From the NCBI GenBank assembly GCA_023459755.1, contig JAEWSS010000072.1, forward strand, positions 1 through 5,212: a stretch of 5,212 bases of DNA, given 5' to 3'. The position numbers were made by a program, and so were the translations under genes. The DNA is from Verrucomicrobiota bacterium (GTDB lineage Bacteria; Verrucomicrobiota; Lentisphaeria; Victivallales; Victivallaceae). Position 1 is the first letter of the stretch; each line of letters opens with the position of its first letter. A model generated the notes under the pieces. That model was given only the letters and a program-made list of their open reading frames with translations. It did no database searches and was not told the origin of the DNA. Below are positions 1 through 5,209 of this stretch, in pieces.

Positions 1-25
1 ATACATAACATAGGATGACAGAAAA

Positions 26-160
26 ATGAAAAGAACATTTCAACCCTCGAACCGCCGCAGAAAACGCCGTATCGGCTTCATGGCGAGAATGGCCACCAAG
101 AACGGCCGCCTGATTCTCAAGCGCCGCCGCCAGAAGGGGCGCGCCAAGTTGTCCGCGTAG
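26..160 (+). CDS. rpmH: 50S ribosomal protein L34
   Basis: This 44-residue, very basic protein is a structural component of the large ribosomal subunit that binds 23S rRNA. It begins [18 protein letters not shown], continues through the family hallmark ARMATKNGR (about residues 20-28) and ends with the Arg/Lys-rich helix [12 protein letters not shown]; length and motifs match L34 end to end. The start is fixed by the invariant MKRT and by an AGGA ribosome-binding site at 12-15, 10 nt upstream. It opens the conserved rpmH-rnpA-yidD-yidC-jag cluster, usually found beside dnaA/oriC, which would lie to the left of the window. Downstream it is separated from rnpA by a hairpin terminator or attenuator. 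A four-codon ATG...TGA reading frame (15-29) overlaps its start by ATGA, most likely by chance. Confidence 0.98.
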   Translation: MKRTFQPSNRRRKRRIGFMARMATKNGRLILKRRRQKGRAKLSA

Positions 161-179
161 AGCGGCAGTGTGGGAAACT

Positions 180-217
180 CCCCTGAAAACGCACGTTTTC
201 AGGGGTGTTGTTTTATA
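180..217 (+). terminator. Intrinsic terminator/attenuator between rpmH and rnpA
   Basis: A perfect 11-bp stem, CCCCTGAAAAC (180-190) with GTTTTCAGGGG (195-205), closes a GCAC tetraloop and is followed by a T-rich run (TGTTGTTTTATA, 206-217). It sits 19 nt after the rpmH stop. No T-run lies on the other flank, so it acts on plus-strand transcripts. It would end or attenuate rpmH transcripts before rnpA, giving high L34 and low RNase P protein output. The interrupted T-run suggests partial rather than complete termination. Confidence 0.75.
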
Positions 218-296
218 AAAAGTCACGGGGCCGCCGGCGGCGGAGAAAACGCCTCGAGCGACGAACGAAGCCGGTTCCCGAAAAAGTTTTTTTGCA

Positions 297-644
297 ATGA
301 ATAAAAATCGCGAGCCACATCTGCGCCTGAAGAGCGAGTTTGATTATCTGCGCGGCTCCGGACGCAAAACCGTGGCGCGATCTTTTGTTTTAATTGCGGC
401 GCCAAGCCCGGACGGGTCGCTGCGCTGCGGGGTTGTTTGCTCAAAGAAATACAGTCTTCTGGCGGTTCGACGCAATCGTGCCCGCCGCCTCCTGTACGAG
501 AGTTTCCGACTGCTTCACGACGAGTTTGCTCCGGCATGGATTCTGCTGATCCCCAGAGCGCAAATCGCTGAACGCAAATGTCAGGAAGTAATCCAGGAAA
601 TGAGCATCGCCATGCGGAAAGCCGGCGTTGCCGGCGGCAAGTGA
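297..644 (+). CDS. rnpA: Ribonuclease P protein component
   Basis: The protein subunit of RNase P helps the catalytic RNA (rnpB) bind precursor tRNAs and remove their 5' leaders. The 115-aa protein has the usual length. It shows the N-terminal pattern [14 protein letters not shown] (about 11-24), the [17 protein letters not shown] strand-helix (about 45-61) and the signature [13 protein letters not shown] (59-71), corresponding to the RNR box that contacts the RNA and pre-tRNA. No other in-frame ATG, GTG or TTG lies between the preceding hairpin and 297, so the start is well constrained, but no Shine-Dalgarno sequence precedes it; the upstream bases are an A-run followed by seven Ts (281-293). 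Its TGA overlaps the yidD ATG by one base (TGATG), suggesting translational coupling. The Cys in GVVCSKK replaces a more usual Val or Ala. Confidence 0.96.
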   Translation: MNKNREPHLRLKSEFDYLRGSGRKTVARSFVLIAAPSPDGSLRCGVVCSKKYSLLAVRRNRARRLLYESFRLLHDEFAPAWILLIPRAQIAERKCQEVIQEMSIAMRKAGVAGGK

Positions 645-1186
645 TGAAAAGCGTCGAACAGTCGAACGCGACGGCGGAGAAATCCACCCCGACCGGTTCG
701 GATTTCAACGGCGGAATCGATACGGCGCCTCCAGCGGCGCAATGCGGTAAAACCGGGATGAAAAGGTTGAACAAAACGATCAATCCGATGTCGCGTACCG
801 ACAATGGCCAGGCGACGCAGGAGTGTAATGCGGCTGAAGATACGGCGTCCCGCTCCCGGCAATCCGGCGCCGCCGGTTCCCGCTGGATCGGGGTCGGCAT
901 ATTCCGCTGGGTTCGTCCGGCCAACTGGCTGATCGGCCTGGTCTCGGTATACAAATGCGCGATTTCGCCGTGGCTGCCGCCCGCCTGCCGTTTTGAACCA
1001 AGCTGTTCAATGTACGCGATGGAGGCGCTGCGGGTTCACGGCCTGTGGCGCGGAAGCTGGCTCGCCGTTCGCAGACTGCTTCGCTGCAACCCGTTTTGCG
1101 ATGGAGGATTCGATCCGGTGCCGCCGAAAAACAATGGGAACCGACAAACCGCGTCAGGTTCCGGAAAAATGTGGAGAGACGAGTGA
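644..1186 (+). CDS. yidD: Membrane protein insertion efficiency factor YidD with long N-terminal extension
   Basis: YidD is a small, inner-membrane-associated protein that assists YidC/Sec-dependent insertion of membrane proteins. The family domain is at about residues 93-162. It contains the membrane-associating helix [20 protein letters not shown], the box [15 protein letters not shown] (115-129; C115 and C121) and the C-terminal box [20 protein letters not shown] (143-162). Typical YidD is about 70-90 aa; this protein is 180 aa because about 92 hydrophilic Ser/Thr/Ala/Gly-rich residues precede the domain. I chose ATG 644 because it overlaps the rnpA stop (TGATG) and codon use looks coding from there. 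Internal ATGs at 758 and 788 are alternatives, but no start codon lies nearer the domain, so an extension of at least about 44 residues is unavoidable. The stop overlaps the GTG start of yidC by 4 nt. Confidence 0.93.
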   Translation: MKSVEQSNATAEKSTPTGSDFNGGIDTAPPAAQCGKTGMKRLNKTINPMSRTDNGQATQECNAAEDTASRSRQSGAAGSRWIGVGIFRWVRPANWLIGLVSVYKCAISPWLPPACRFEPSCSMYAMEALRVHGLWRGSWLAVRRLLRCNPFCDGGFDPVPPKNNGNRQTASGSGKMWRDE

Positions 1187-2967
1187 AAATCAATAAGGAT
1201 ATCCTGACCGCGATCGTAATATCACTGGCGATCCTGCTTGCCTGGGGCGCATTTACAAAAATGTTCGATTCAGGCAAACCCCAACCCGCCGCCGCGGTTG
1301 ACGTTCCGACGCCGACCGCAACTGCAACCGCAACCGCCGCGGCACCGATACCGACCGCAACCACGGCCCCGGCTTCGACGGTCACCGCACCGGCGGCAGT
1401 TAATTCCGCCGCCGACGCGGGCAATATGGTCGCCACGATTTCCGGCGCATTTGAAACAGTAGTCAAAGATCCGGCAAAAATCAATCCGGAACGGCTCTCA
1501 AATTCAAAGGTTGAGGTCGTATTCGGCTCGCCGGATTCGGCAATGATCGAGGAGATCATTCTCAAGGACTACCGCACGCCGGACCGCGACGCCGCCATAG
1601 TCCTGGACAACAATTTATCCTCCACCTATACCCTGATCCCTAAACTTCAGCCCGGAGCACTTTCCGTCTGCGGCGCCATGCCGTGGGTCGAGGAGAGCCT
1701 GATCAACCACGGGCGCGACGACGCCGGCAAAAGCTATACGGTGGAGCGGCTGCTCGACTCGCCGGCCGGAAAATTCAAACTGACCCAAATCTGGACGCTC
1801 GGCGACAACTACGTCATATCCTGCGACATCGCGTTTTCCGGCACCGCTGCCGGGCCGCTGCCGATCGGCACGGTGTATGTCTCCGGCGGCGACCTGGACG
1901 GAGTAACCGGACTTTCCGGCTCATCGCTTCGCGGCGCCGCCCACAGGTTCGACTACTCGACCGCAGCCGGAAAATTTGCGAGCAAAGACGTCGATGACGA
2001 CGACTACAATCAGAATATCGAACCAATGACCTGGATCGGCGTATCCAACAAATATTTTGCCGCCGCGCTCGGCTCGGACCGGCCCTTTACTCCGGTCTTT
2101 GAACGGGTCAAATACGACGAAAAAAACAAACGCTATCTTGCCGGAATCGGAGCAAGACTCGACAATGTTGTCGTTCCTGCGGCCGGAGCCGCACCGCTGA
2201 TCTTTCATTTCAATTATTTTGCCGGCCCCAAGGTGGCCGAGGCGCTGACCCAGCTGGCGCCCAACGCCGACAACATGATGCATTTGTCCTATCGCTGGCT
2301 TGATCCGCTGGCCAACCTGATGCTCAGCGTGCTGCTCTGGCTGCACGGCTTCTGCGGCAGTTACGGCTGGAGCATCATTATTTTGACGCTGATCATCCGG
2401 TTGCTGCTGTTCCCGATCACCCGCCGCGCCAACCTGTCGATGAAGCGCATGGCCACGGTTCAGCCCAAAATCAAGGCAATCCGTGAAGAGTTCAAAGATC
2501 GGCCGGAACTGATGAACCAGAAGACGATGGAACTTTACCGCAGCGAGAAAATCAATCCGCTTGGCGGCTGTCTGCCGCTGTTGCTGCAATTCCCGATTTT
2601 TATCGCGCTTTATGCGGCGCTGTCCGGCGCGGTGCAGCTGCGGCATGTCGGCTTCTGGTGGTCGCCCGACCTGGCCGGCCCGGATACGGTTGCACATTTG
2701 TTCGGTCTGCCGATCAATCCGCTGGTGCTGTCAATGACGTTGCTGATGGTTTTACAACAGCATATGACCCCCTCGGCAATGGACCCGATGCAGAAAAAAA
2801 TGATGTACCTGATGCCGATTGTAATGTTGTTTTTCTTCTACGATTTGCCGTCCGGTCTGACGTTATACTGGACGGTCAGTCAGATTTTCAGTATCCTGCA
2901 GATGTATTTGCAGCGCAAGTGGGACAATCAACCCGAAACCCCGAAAAACGCGGGGGCAAAAAGCTAA
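1183..2967 (+). CDS. yidC: Membrane protein insertase YidC
   Basis: YidC is an inner-membrane insertase and chaperone (Oxa1/Alb3 family) that integrates membrane proteins alone or with SecYEG. The 594-aa protein shows an N-terminal transmembrane helix (about 7-24), an Ala/Pro/Thr-rich low-complexity linker (about 36-72), a large periplasmic P1 domain (about 105-365) and the conserved five-helix core (about 374-580). The core has the conserved groove arginine at R406 ([13 protein letters not shown]), a charged cytoplasmic hairpin ([14 protein letters not shown] to [12 protein letters not shown]) and the segments [33 protein letters not shown] and [22 protein letters not shown]. The C-terminal tail is short. 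I chose GTG 1183 because it is preceded by GGAGAG at 1173-1178 and puts the TM helix right at the N-terminus; the frame remains open upstream, but that stretch encodes YidD in another frame. GTG overlaps the yidD TGA. P1 indicates a diderm host. Confidence 0.97.
   Translation: MKINKDILTAIVISLAILLAWGAFTKMFDSGKPQPAAAVDVPTPTATATATAAAPIPTATTAPASTVTAPAAVNSAADAGNMVATISGAFETVVKDPAKINPERLSNSKVEVVFGSPDSAMIEEIILKDYRTPDRDAAIVLDNNLSSTYTLIPKLQPGALSVCGAMPWVEESLINHGRDDAGKSYTVERLLDSPAGKFKLTQIWTLGDNYVISCDIAFSGTAAGPLPIGTVYVSGGDLDGVTGLSGSSLRGAAHRFDYSTAAGKFASKDVDDDDYNQNIEPMTWIGVSNKYFAAALGSDRPFTPVFERVKYDEKNKRYLAGIGARLDNVVVPAAGAAPLIFHFNYFAGPKVAEALTQLAPNADNMMHLSYRWLDPLANLMLSVLLWLHGFCGSYGWSIIILTLIIRLLLFPITRRANLSMKRMATVQPKIKAIREEFKDRPELMNQKTMELYRSEKINPLGGCLPLLLQFPIFIALYAALSGAVQLRHVGFWWSPDLAGPDTVAHLFGLPINPLVLSMTLLMVLQQHMTPSAMDPMQKKMMYLMPIVMLFFFYDLPSGLTLYWTVSQIFSILQMYLQRKWDNQPETPKNAGAKS
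1303..1398 (+). repeat. Ala/Pro/Thr-rich low-complexity stretch inside yidC
   Basis: Codons 41-72 of yidC are almost entirely Ala, Pro, Thr and Val, built on imperfect iterations of an ACCGCA-like hexamer (clearest at about 1316-1345). It encodes a flexible tether between the N-terminal membrane anchor and the P1 domain. Linkers of this kind are common here in YidC proteins, and the hexamer pattern makes it likely to vary in length between strains. Confidence 0.6.
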
Positions 2968-3021
2968 CCCGAACGCCGTACCGCAGAGACAACGGCGAGC
3001 ACCAGAAGGAGTAGGAACCAA

Positions 3022-3636
3022 ATGGCAGACGCAACAAAAATGGAATTTCAGAAAGATGAAGCCCTCAAGATTCTCGGAACGATGCTGGATTATCTCGGAC
3101 TTGAGGCGTCCTGTGCCGGAGAATTTTCCGGCAACCGCCTGATTATCAAAATCACCAGCGAGGAGGCCGGACGCATTATCGGCCGGCGCGGCGCGACCCT
3201 GGAAAGTCTTCAGATTCTTTTGAATCGGATCTTGTTCCGCGGCGAAGAAGATACGCCGATCATTTCGCTGGATATCGACGGCTATTCACACGGCAATGTC
3301 ACCGGCGGACGCGAACCGCGAGTTGAAACGGAACGGCGTGAGCGGCGTCCGCGGCGCGGCGGAGAGCGTGGTGAGCGTATGGAGCGTGGTGAGCGCGGAG
3401 AACGCGGTTCCAATCGCGAAGATTCGGTTCCGGAAGAGCAGTTGCGGATGCTGGCTCTGGACAAAGCGAAAGAAGTTAAGAGATGGGGACAGCCGGTGGA
3501 GTTGGCGCCGATGAACGCGCATGACCGTCGGATCATTCATATCAACCTTCAGGACGATCCGGAGATTGAAACTCGGAGTGAGGGTGAAGGTACAATGAAA
3601 AAAGTCATCATTTCTCTGAAAAAAGCCGACAACTGA
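3022..3636 (+). CDS. jag: KH-R3H single-stranded RNA-binding protein (Jag/KhpB/EloR family)
   Basis: This protein probably binds RNA and acts in post-transcriptional control; Gram-positive relatives (KhpB/EloR/Jag) influence cell elongation and pair with KhpA. The 204-aa product has a KH domain (about 10-90) with the GxxG loop GRRG at 54-57 (RIIGRRGATLESLQILLNR). An Arg/Glu/Gly-rich linker follows (about 97-133, with GERGER-type repeats), then a C-terminal R3H domain (about 138-201) with R169-x3-H173 in MNAHDRRIIHINL. The N-terminal Jag_N domain of Firmicute proteins is absent; the KH domain starts almost at residue 10. ATG 3022 is preceded by AGGAG at 3007-3011. It lies 54 nt after yidC, the usual position for this gene, and is probably the last gene of the operon, since a hairpin with T4 follows. 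Confidence 0.94.
   Translation: MADATKMEFQKDEALKILGTMLDYLGLEASCAGEFSGNRLIIKITSEEAGRIIGRRGATLESLQILLNRILFRGEEDTPIISLDIDGYSHGNVTGGREPRVETERRERRPRRGGERGERMERGERGERGSNREDSVPEEQLRMLALDKAKEVKRWGQPVELAPMNAHDRRIIHINLQDDPEIETRSEGEGTMKKVIISLKKADN
3364..3395 (+). repeat. In-frame 18-nt tandem repeat in the jag linker
   Basis: The 14-mer GAGCGTGGTGAGCG occurs exactly twice, at 3364-3377 and 3382-3395, with an 18-nt period. Each copy encodes ERGER. Degenerate continuation (GAGCGCGGAGAACGC) extends the array to about 3406. The period is a multiple of three, so copy-number change would lengthen or shorten the linker without a frameshift. Confidence 0.8.
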
Positions 3637-3637
3637 T

Positions 3638-3665
3638 TTGACTTTTTTGATTCTTGGAGTAGATT
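3638..3665 (+). promoter_or_regulatory. Possible promoter for tRNA-Pro
   Basis: TTGACT (3638-3643) and TAGATT (3660-3665) are 16 nt apart and resemble sigma-70 -35 and -10 boxes, starting just after the jag stop. The predicted transcript would begin near 3672 and carry a short leader before the tRNA. Against this, the hairpin at 3672-3692 would lie directly at the transcript start. Confidence 0.3.
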
Positions 3666-3671
3666 AATAGG

Positions 3672-3696
3672 GTGCTGCTGATAAGGCGGCACTTTT
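3672..3696 (+). terminator. Weak intrinsic terminator after jag
   Basis: GTGCTGC (3672-3678) pairs with GCGGCAC (3686-3692) through seven base pairs including one T·G, around a 7-nt loop, and is followed by TTTT (3693-3696). The wobble pair is allowed in the plus-strand RNA but would be A·C on the minus strand, supporting plus orientation. The T-run is short and the tRNA begins 4 nt later, so it may leak into the tRNA or act as part of the tRNA leader. Confidence 0.5.
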
Positions 3697-3699
3697 AAT

Positions 3700-3777
3700 C
3701 GGAGTGTGGCTCAGCCTGGCTAGAGCGCTGCGTTCGGGACGCAGAAGTCGGAGGTTCAAATCCTCTCACTCCGACCA
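3700..3777 (+). tRNA. tRNA-Pro (anticodon CGG)
   Basis: A full cloverleaf can be drawn. The acceptor stem CGGAGTG (3700-3706) pairs perfectly with CACTCCG (3767-3773). The D arm is GCTC/GAGC (3709-3712/3723-3726). The anticodon stem CTGCG/CGCAG (3728-3732/3740-3744) closes loop TTCGGGA, with anticodon CGG at 3735-3737 reading codon CCG. The T arm is GGAGG/CCTCT with loop TTCAAAT (3755-3761). Discriminator A3774 and an encoded CCA (3775-3777) follow. The C1-G72 pair and G37 are typical of bacterial tRNA-Pro. Its 5' leader would be cut by RNase P, whose protein subunit is encoded upstream in this window. Confidence 0.97.
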
Positions 3778-3787
3778 TTTTGACTTC

Positions 3788-3822
3788 AAACGCCAACGGG
3801 TTTCCGCTGGCGTTTTTTATTT
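3788..3822 (+). terminator. Intrinsic terminator after tRNA-Pro
   Basis: AAACGCCAACGG (3788-3799) pairs with CCGCTGGCGTTT (3804-3815) apart from one A·C mismatch (3796/3807), with a GTTT loop. The T-run TTTTTT-A-TTT continues from 3813 to 3822. It lies 11 nt beyond the CCA end and terminates tRNA-Pro transcription. The T-run on the plus side sets the direction. Confidence 0.85.
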
Positions 3823-3880
3823 CCATCATTGCTTTTTATAATAATTCTCAGCGCCAATTGCGGTAACAAGGCGTATATGA

Positions 3881-3928
3881 TATATATAAAGGCCGACGTT
3901 CGACGGCAAGTAAAGACGAACATCGGCC
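3881..3928 (-). terminator. Intrinsic terminator of the ferritin-like gene
   Basis: Inverted arms at 3891-3902 and 3917-3928 pair over 12 positions around a 14-nt loop. On the plus strand one pair is a C·A mismatch (3897/3922), but in the minus-strand RNA it becomes G·U, so the hairpin is fully paired only in the minus direction. There it is followed by TTTATATATA (3890-3881). It lies about 42 nt past the stop of the minus-strand gene and converges on the tRNA terminator. Confidence 0.75.
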
Positions 3929-3969
3929 GTGGTATTATTGTTTTGATAAAATCGGATGGCGCGCGCGAC

Positions 3970-4320
3970 TTAATCCGGAATACTGGTGGAATCTTTTACG
4001 ATCCCGAGATCGTCGGCTGAAGCCTTGCTGATGAATTTTTCCTCCATCTCCTTCGCGCCATTTTCATAATAGCTTTGCTCCTCGGGGTCAACGGCTCGCA
4101 GCAGCCGCAGAAAACACCCGGCATGCACCCGTTCATCGTTGGCTATCTCACGAAGTGCATTCTGAATCATGACATTATCAATGGATTCCGCCATTTGCAT
4201 ATAAAGCTGGATGGCTTCATATTCGGCGGCCACCATGAATCGCAAACCGCGCACGATTTCTTCATTCGACATCTTGCGACCGGCATGCATCACATCAAAG
4301 GGTTGGCAAAAGTTGGGCAT
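3970..4320 (-). CDS. Ferritin-like diiron protein, encapsulated-ferritin (EncFtn) type, with possible encapsulin cargo tail
   Basis: This 116-aa protein is probably a ferroxidase that oxidises Fe(II) for storage. Two helices dominate: EEIVRGLRFMVAAEYEAIQLYMQMAE (about 20-45) and IDNVMIQNALREIANDERVHAGCFLRLLRAV (about 47-77), then DPEEQSYYENGAKEMEEKF. Likely ligands are E33 and E35 in the first helix and E63 and H66 in the ExxH of the second. The 30/33-residue spacing matches encapsulated ferritins (E32, E62, H65 in Rhodospirillum rubrum, from memory) rather than rubrerythrin, and a two-helix chain would dimerise to build the diiron site. The C-terminus, ASADDLGIVKDSTSIPD, resembles an encapsulin cargo-loading peptide. 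ATG 4320 is preferred over the longer in-frame ATG 4347 because GGAGGAG (4327-4333) lies 6 nt upstream. A promoter and terminator make it a single-gene unit. A generic small rubrerythrin-like protein is the alternative. Confidence 0.87.
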   Translation of the reverse strand: MPNFCQPFDVMHAGRKMSNEEIVRGLRFMVAAEYEAIQLYMQMAESIDNVMIQNALREIANDERVHAGCFLRLLRAVDPEEQSYYENGAKEMEEKFISKASADDLGIVKDSTSIPD

Positions 4321-4369
4321 ATTTTTCTCCTCCATAAAGTAAAGCACACATCATGCGTACTTTGAAAAT

Positions 4370-4398
4370 AGAATAATTGTCCACAATCGAAAAGTCAA
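4370..4398 (-). promoter_or_regulatory. Sigma-70-type promoter of the ferritin-like gene
   Basis: On the minus strand, TTGACT (4398-4393) and TATTCT (4375-4370) are separated by exactly 17 nt. This would start transcription near 4363 and leave a leader of about 43 nt before ATG 4320, with the GGAGGAG ribosome-binding site (4333-4327) near its end. No clear iron or peroxide regulator operator is recognisable. Confidence 0.6.
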
Positions 4399-4506
4399 AT
4401 CCGATTTATATCAAATTTACCAAATCCTTGAAAATGCATAAAACAATTTGCAATTCGCAATCCGTGTGCAATCATCCATGAATTTTCTGCAATTCCGCCA
4501 TAGCCA

Positions 4507-4830
4507 TCAGCGCTTATTGTGTTGTAACCATTTTTCCATAAATTTATAACGATGATCGCAATTCCAAATAAACAGAACAACAAACCGGGGAATGTCCGGC
4601 TGACTATGCAAAATTTGAATCCCCGTGGAAATCCACCCGTTATATTTCTGAAACGCGTCGATCCGGCTCCGGTCAAATAGGATTTTTTTCTCACTCGGTA
4701 AAAAATTGCAAGTTACCGTCAGTCGTTCGGTTGAAAACTCCAATAAGACCAACGGCCAAGAAATATTGATTGCATCCCAACGACTATCGCCATAGCGTAT
4801 CCCACCACAAAAACGAATCGACATTTTCAT
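4507..4830 (-). CDS. Hypothetical protein, possible PH-like fold
   Basis: I cannot name this 107-aa protein. It is soluble-looking, with no signal peptide or membrane helix. The N-terminal half alternates hydrophobic and polar residues like beta strands (IRYGDSRWDAINISWPLVLLEFSTERLTVTC). It continues with FDRSRIDAFQKYNGWISTGIQILH and a strand-like PRFVVLFIW, and ends in a basic helix (HRYKFMEKWLQHNKR). That strand-rich body with a final helix is reminiscent of small bacterial PH-like proteins; this is inference from pattern only. ATG 4830 is preceded by AGGA (4844-4841) 10 nt away; ATG 4824 is an alternative. I prefer this frame to the overlapping frame at 4395-4694 because it has a ribosome-binding site and a more protein-like composition. 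A palindrome lies upstream at 4844-4856. It is more AT-rich than the left-hand genes. Confidence 0.65.
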   Translation of the reverse strand: MKMSIRFCGGIRYGDSRWDAINISWPLVLLEFSTERLTVTCNFLPSEKKILFDRSRIDAFQKYNGWISTGIQILHSQPDIPRFVVLFIWNCDHRYKFMEKWLQHNKR

Positions 4831-4843
4831 AATACTTGTTTCC

Positions 4844-4856
4844 TGCGATTATCGCA
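4844..4856. promoter_or_regulatory. 13-bp palindrome upstream of the hypothetical gene
   Basis: TGCGAT-T-ATCGCA is a perfect 6-bp dyad with a single central base. It overlaps the edge of the AGGA ribosome-binding site of the 4830 gene. It could be an operator or a small dyad that affects ribosome access; no known regulator is recognised. Confidence 0.3.
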
Positions 4857-4883
4857 TCCCGACGATTGGCGCGAACACCGAGC

Positions 4884-4914
4884 CTGATAAGCTGAGCTGA
4901 TAATATTCAGATAA
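4884..4914. repeat. Three GATAA-type repeats in the intergenic gap
   Basis: CTGATAA at 4884-4890, CTGATAA at 4897-4903 and CAGATAA at 4908-4914 are spaced 13 and 11 nt apart, within the 133-nt gap between the two small minus-strand genes. The spacing is near one helical turn, as for iterated protein-binding sites, but the motif is short and AT-rich, so chance is possible. Confidence 0.3.
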
Positions 4915-4963
4915 TGTTCCGCCATAGTAAAAAATCACCAATATTCATAATTTACCTTATACG

Positions 4964-5146
4964 TCAATACATTTTGCTAAGAATGTCTTGTACCAATATA
5001 ATCCCGCAAATAACATATGCACCAAAATTAAGGCCGAAAAACACCGGCCATGTGTATGTCTTTTTTACTTTTTTTGTTATCAACAAACAAAAGTTATAAA
5101 ACAATATAACCACAAGAATCGCCGCAATGATTATCGTTGAGGTCAT
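4964..5146 (-). CDS. Small two-helix membrane protein of unknown function
   Basis: I do not recognise this 60-aa protein. It has two hydrophobic segments likely to span the membrane: STIIIAAILVVILFYNFCLL (about 3-22) and PVFFGLNFGAYVICGIILVQ (about 34-53). They are joined by the basic loop TKKVKKTY, which by the positive-inside rule should face the cytoplasm, placing both termini outside. ATG 5146 is favoured because GAGGTG (5161-5156) lies 9 nt upstream. The same frame stays open to the window edge with an ATG at 5197 (77 aa), but no ribosome-binding site is visible there and a TATAAT box at 5209-5204 would start transcription at about that point. It precedes the 4830 gene on the same strand by 133 nt, so they may be co-transcribed. 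Confidence 0.6.
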   Translation of the reverse strand: MTSTIIIAAILVVILFYNFCLLITKKVKKTYTWPVFFGLNFGAYVICGIILVQDILSKMY

Positions 5147-5203
5147 GGGATATGTCACCTCAGTCTTCACTAATAATTTATACATCATTGGTAGCATGAA
5201 ACA

Positions 5204-5209
5204 ATTATA
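5204..5209 (-). promoter_or_regulatory. Consensus -10 box upstream of the small membrane protein
   Basis: TATAAT reads on the minus strand at 5209-5204, a perfect -10 match. The -35 box would lie beyond the window edge. Transcription would begin near 5197, giving a leader of about 50 nt to the ATG at 5146 and supporting that start over ATG 5197. Confidence 0.45.

Noticed and set aside
223..954. A 243-codon minus-strand open frame across rnpA and yidD
   Set aside because: It is antisense to two recognised genes, has no family-like motifs and is what GC-rich codon bias commonly produces on the opposite strand. The same applies to the other minus-strand frames at 780-1565 and 1921-2697.
3829..4020. 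A 63-codon plus-strand frame with a hydrophobic start
   Set aside because: It begins just after the tRNA terminator, spans the hairpin of the minus-strand gene and overlaps that gene's C-terminus; no ribosome-binding site is seen.
4075..4365. A 96-codon plus-strand frame
   Set aside because: It is wholly antisense to the ferritin-like gene, whose motifs, ribosome-binding site, promoter and terminator are clear.
4395..4402. TCAAATCC, shared with the tRNA T-loop region, as an attachment-site repeat
   Set aside because: An 8-nt match in AT-rich DNA is expected by chance, and it lies in the -35 region of the ferritin-like gene promoter.
4439..4460. Possible terminator for the 4507-4830 gene (TTGC...GCAA dyad with an adjacent A/T run)
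   Set aside because: The stem is only 4 bp and AT-rich, too weak to call.
4395..4694. A 99-codon minus-strand frame overlapping the 4507-4830 gene
   Set aside because: It starts inside that gene in another frame, has no ribosome-binding site, and would run through the promoter of the ferritin-like gene.
4914..5099. A 61-codon plus-strand frame
   Set aside because: It is antisense to the small membrane protein and shows no better start signal or recognisable domain.
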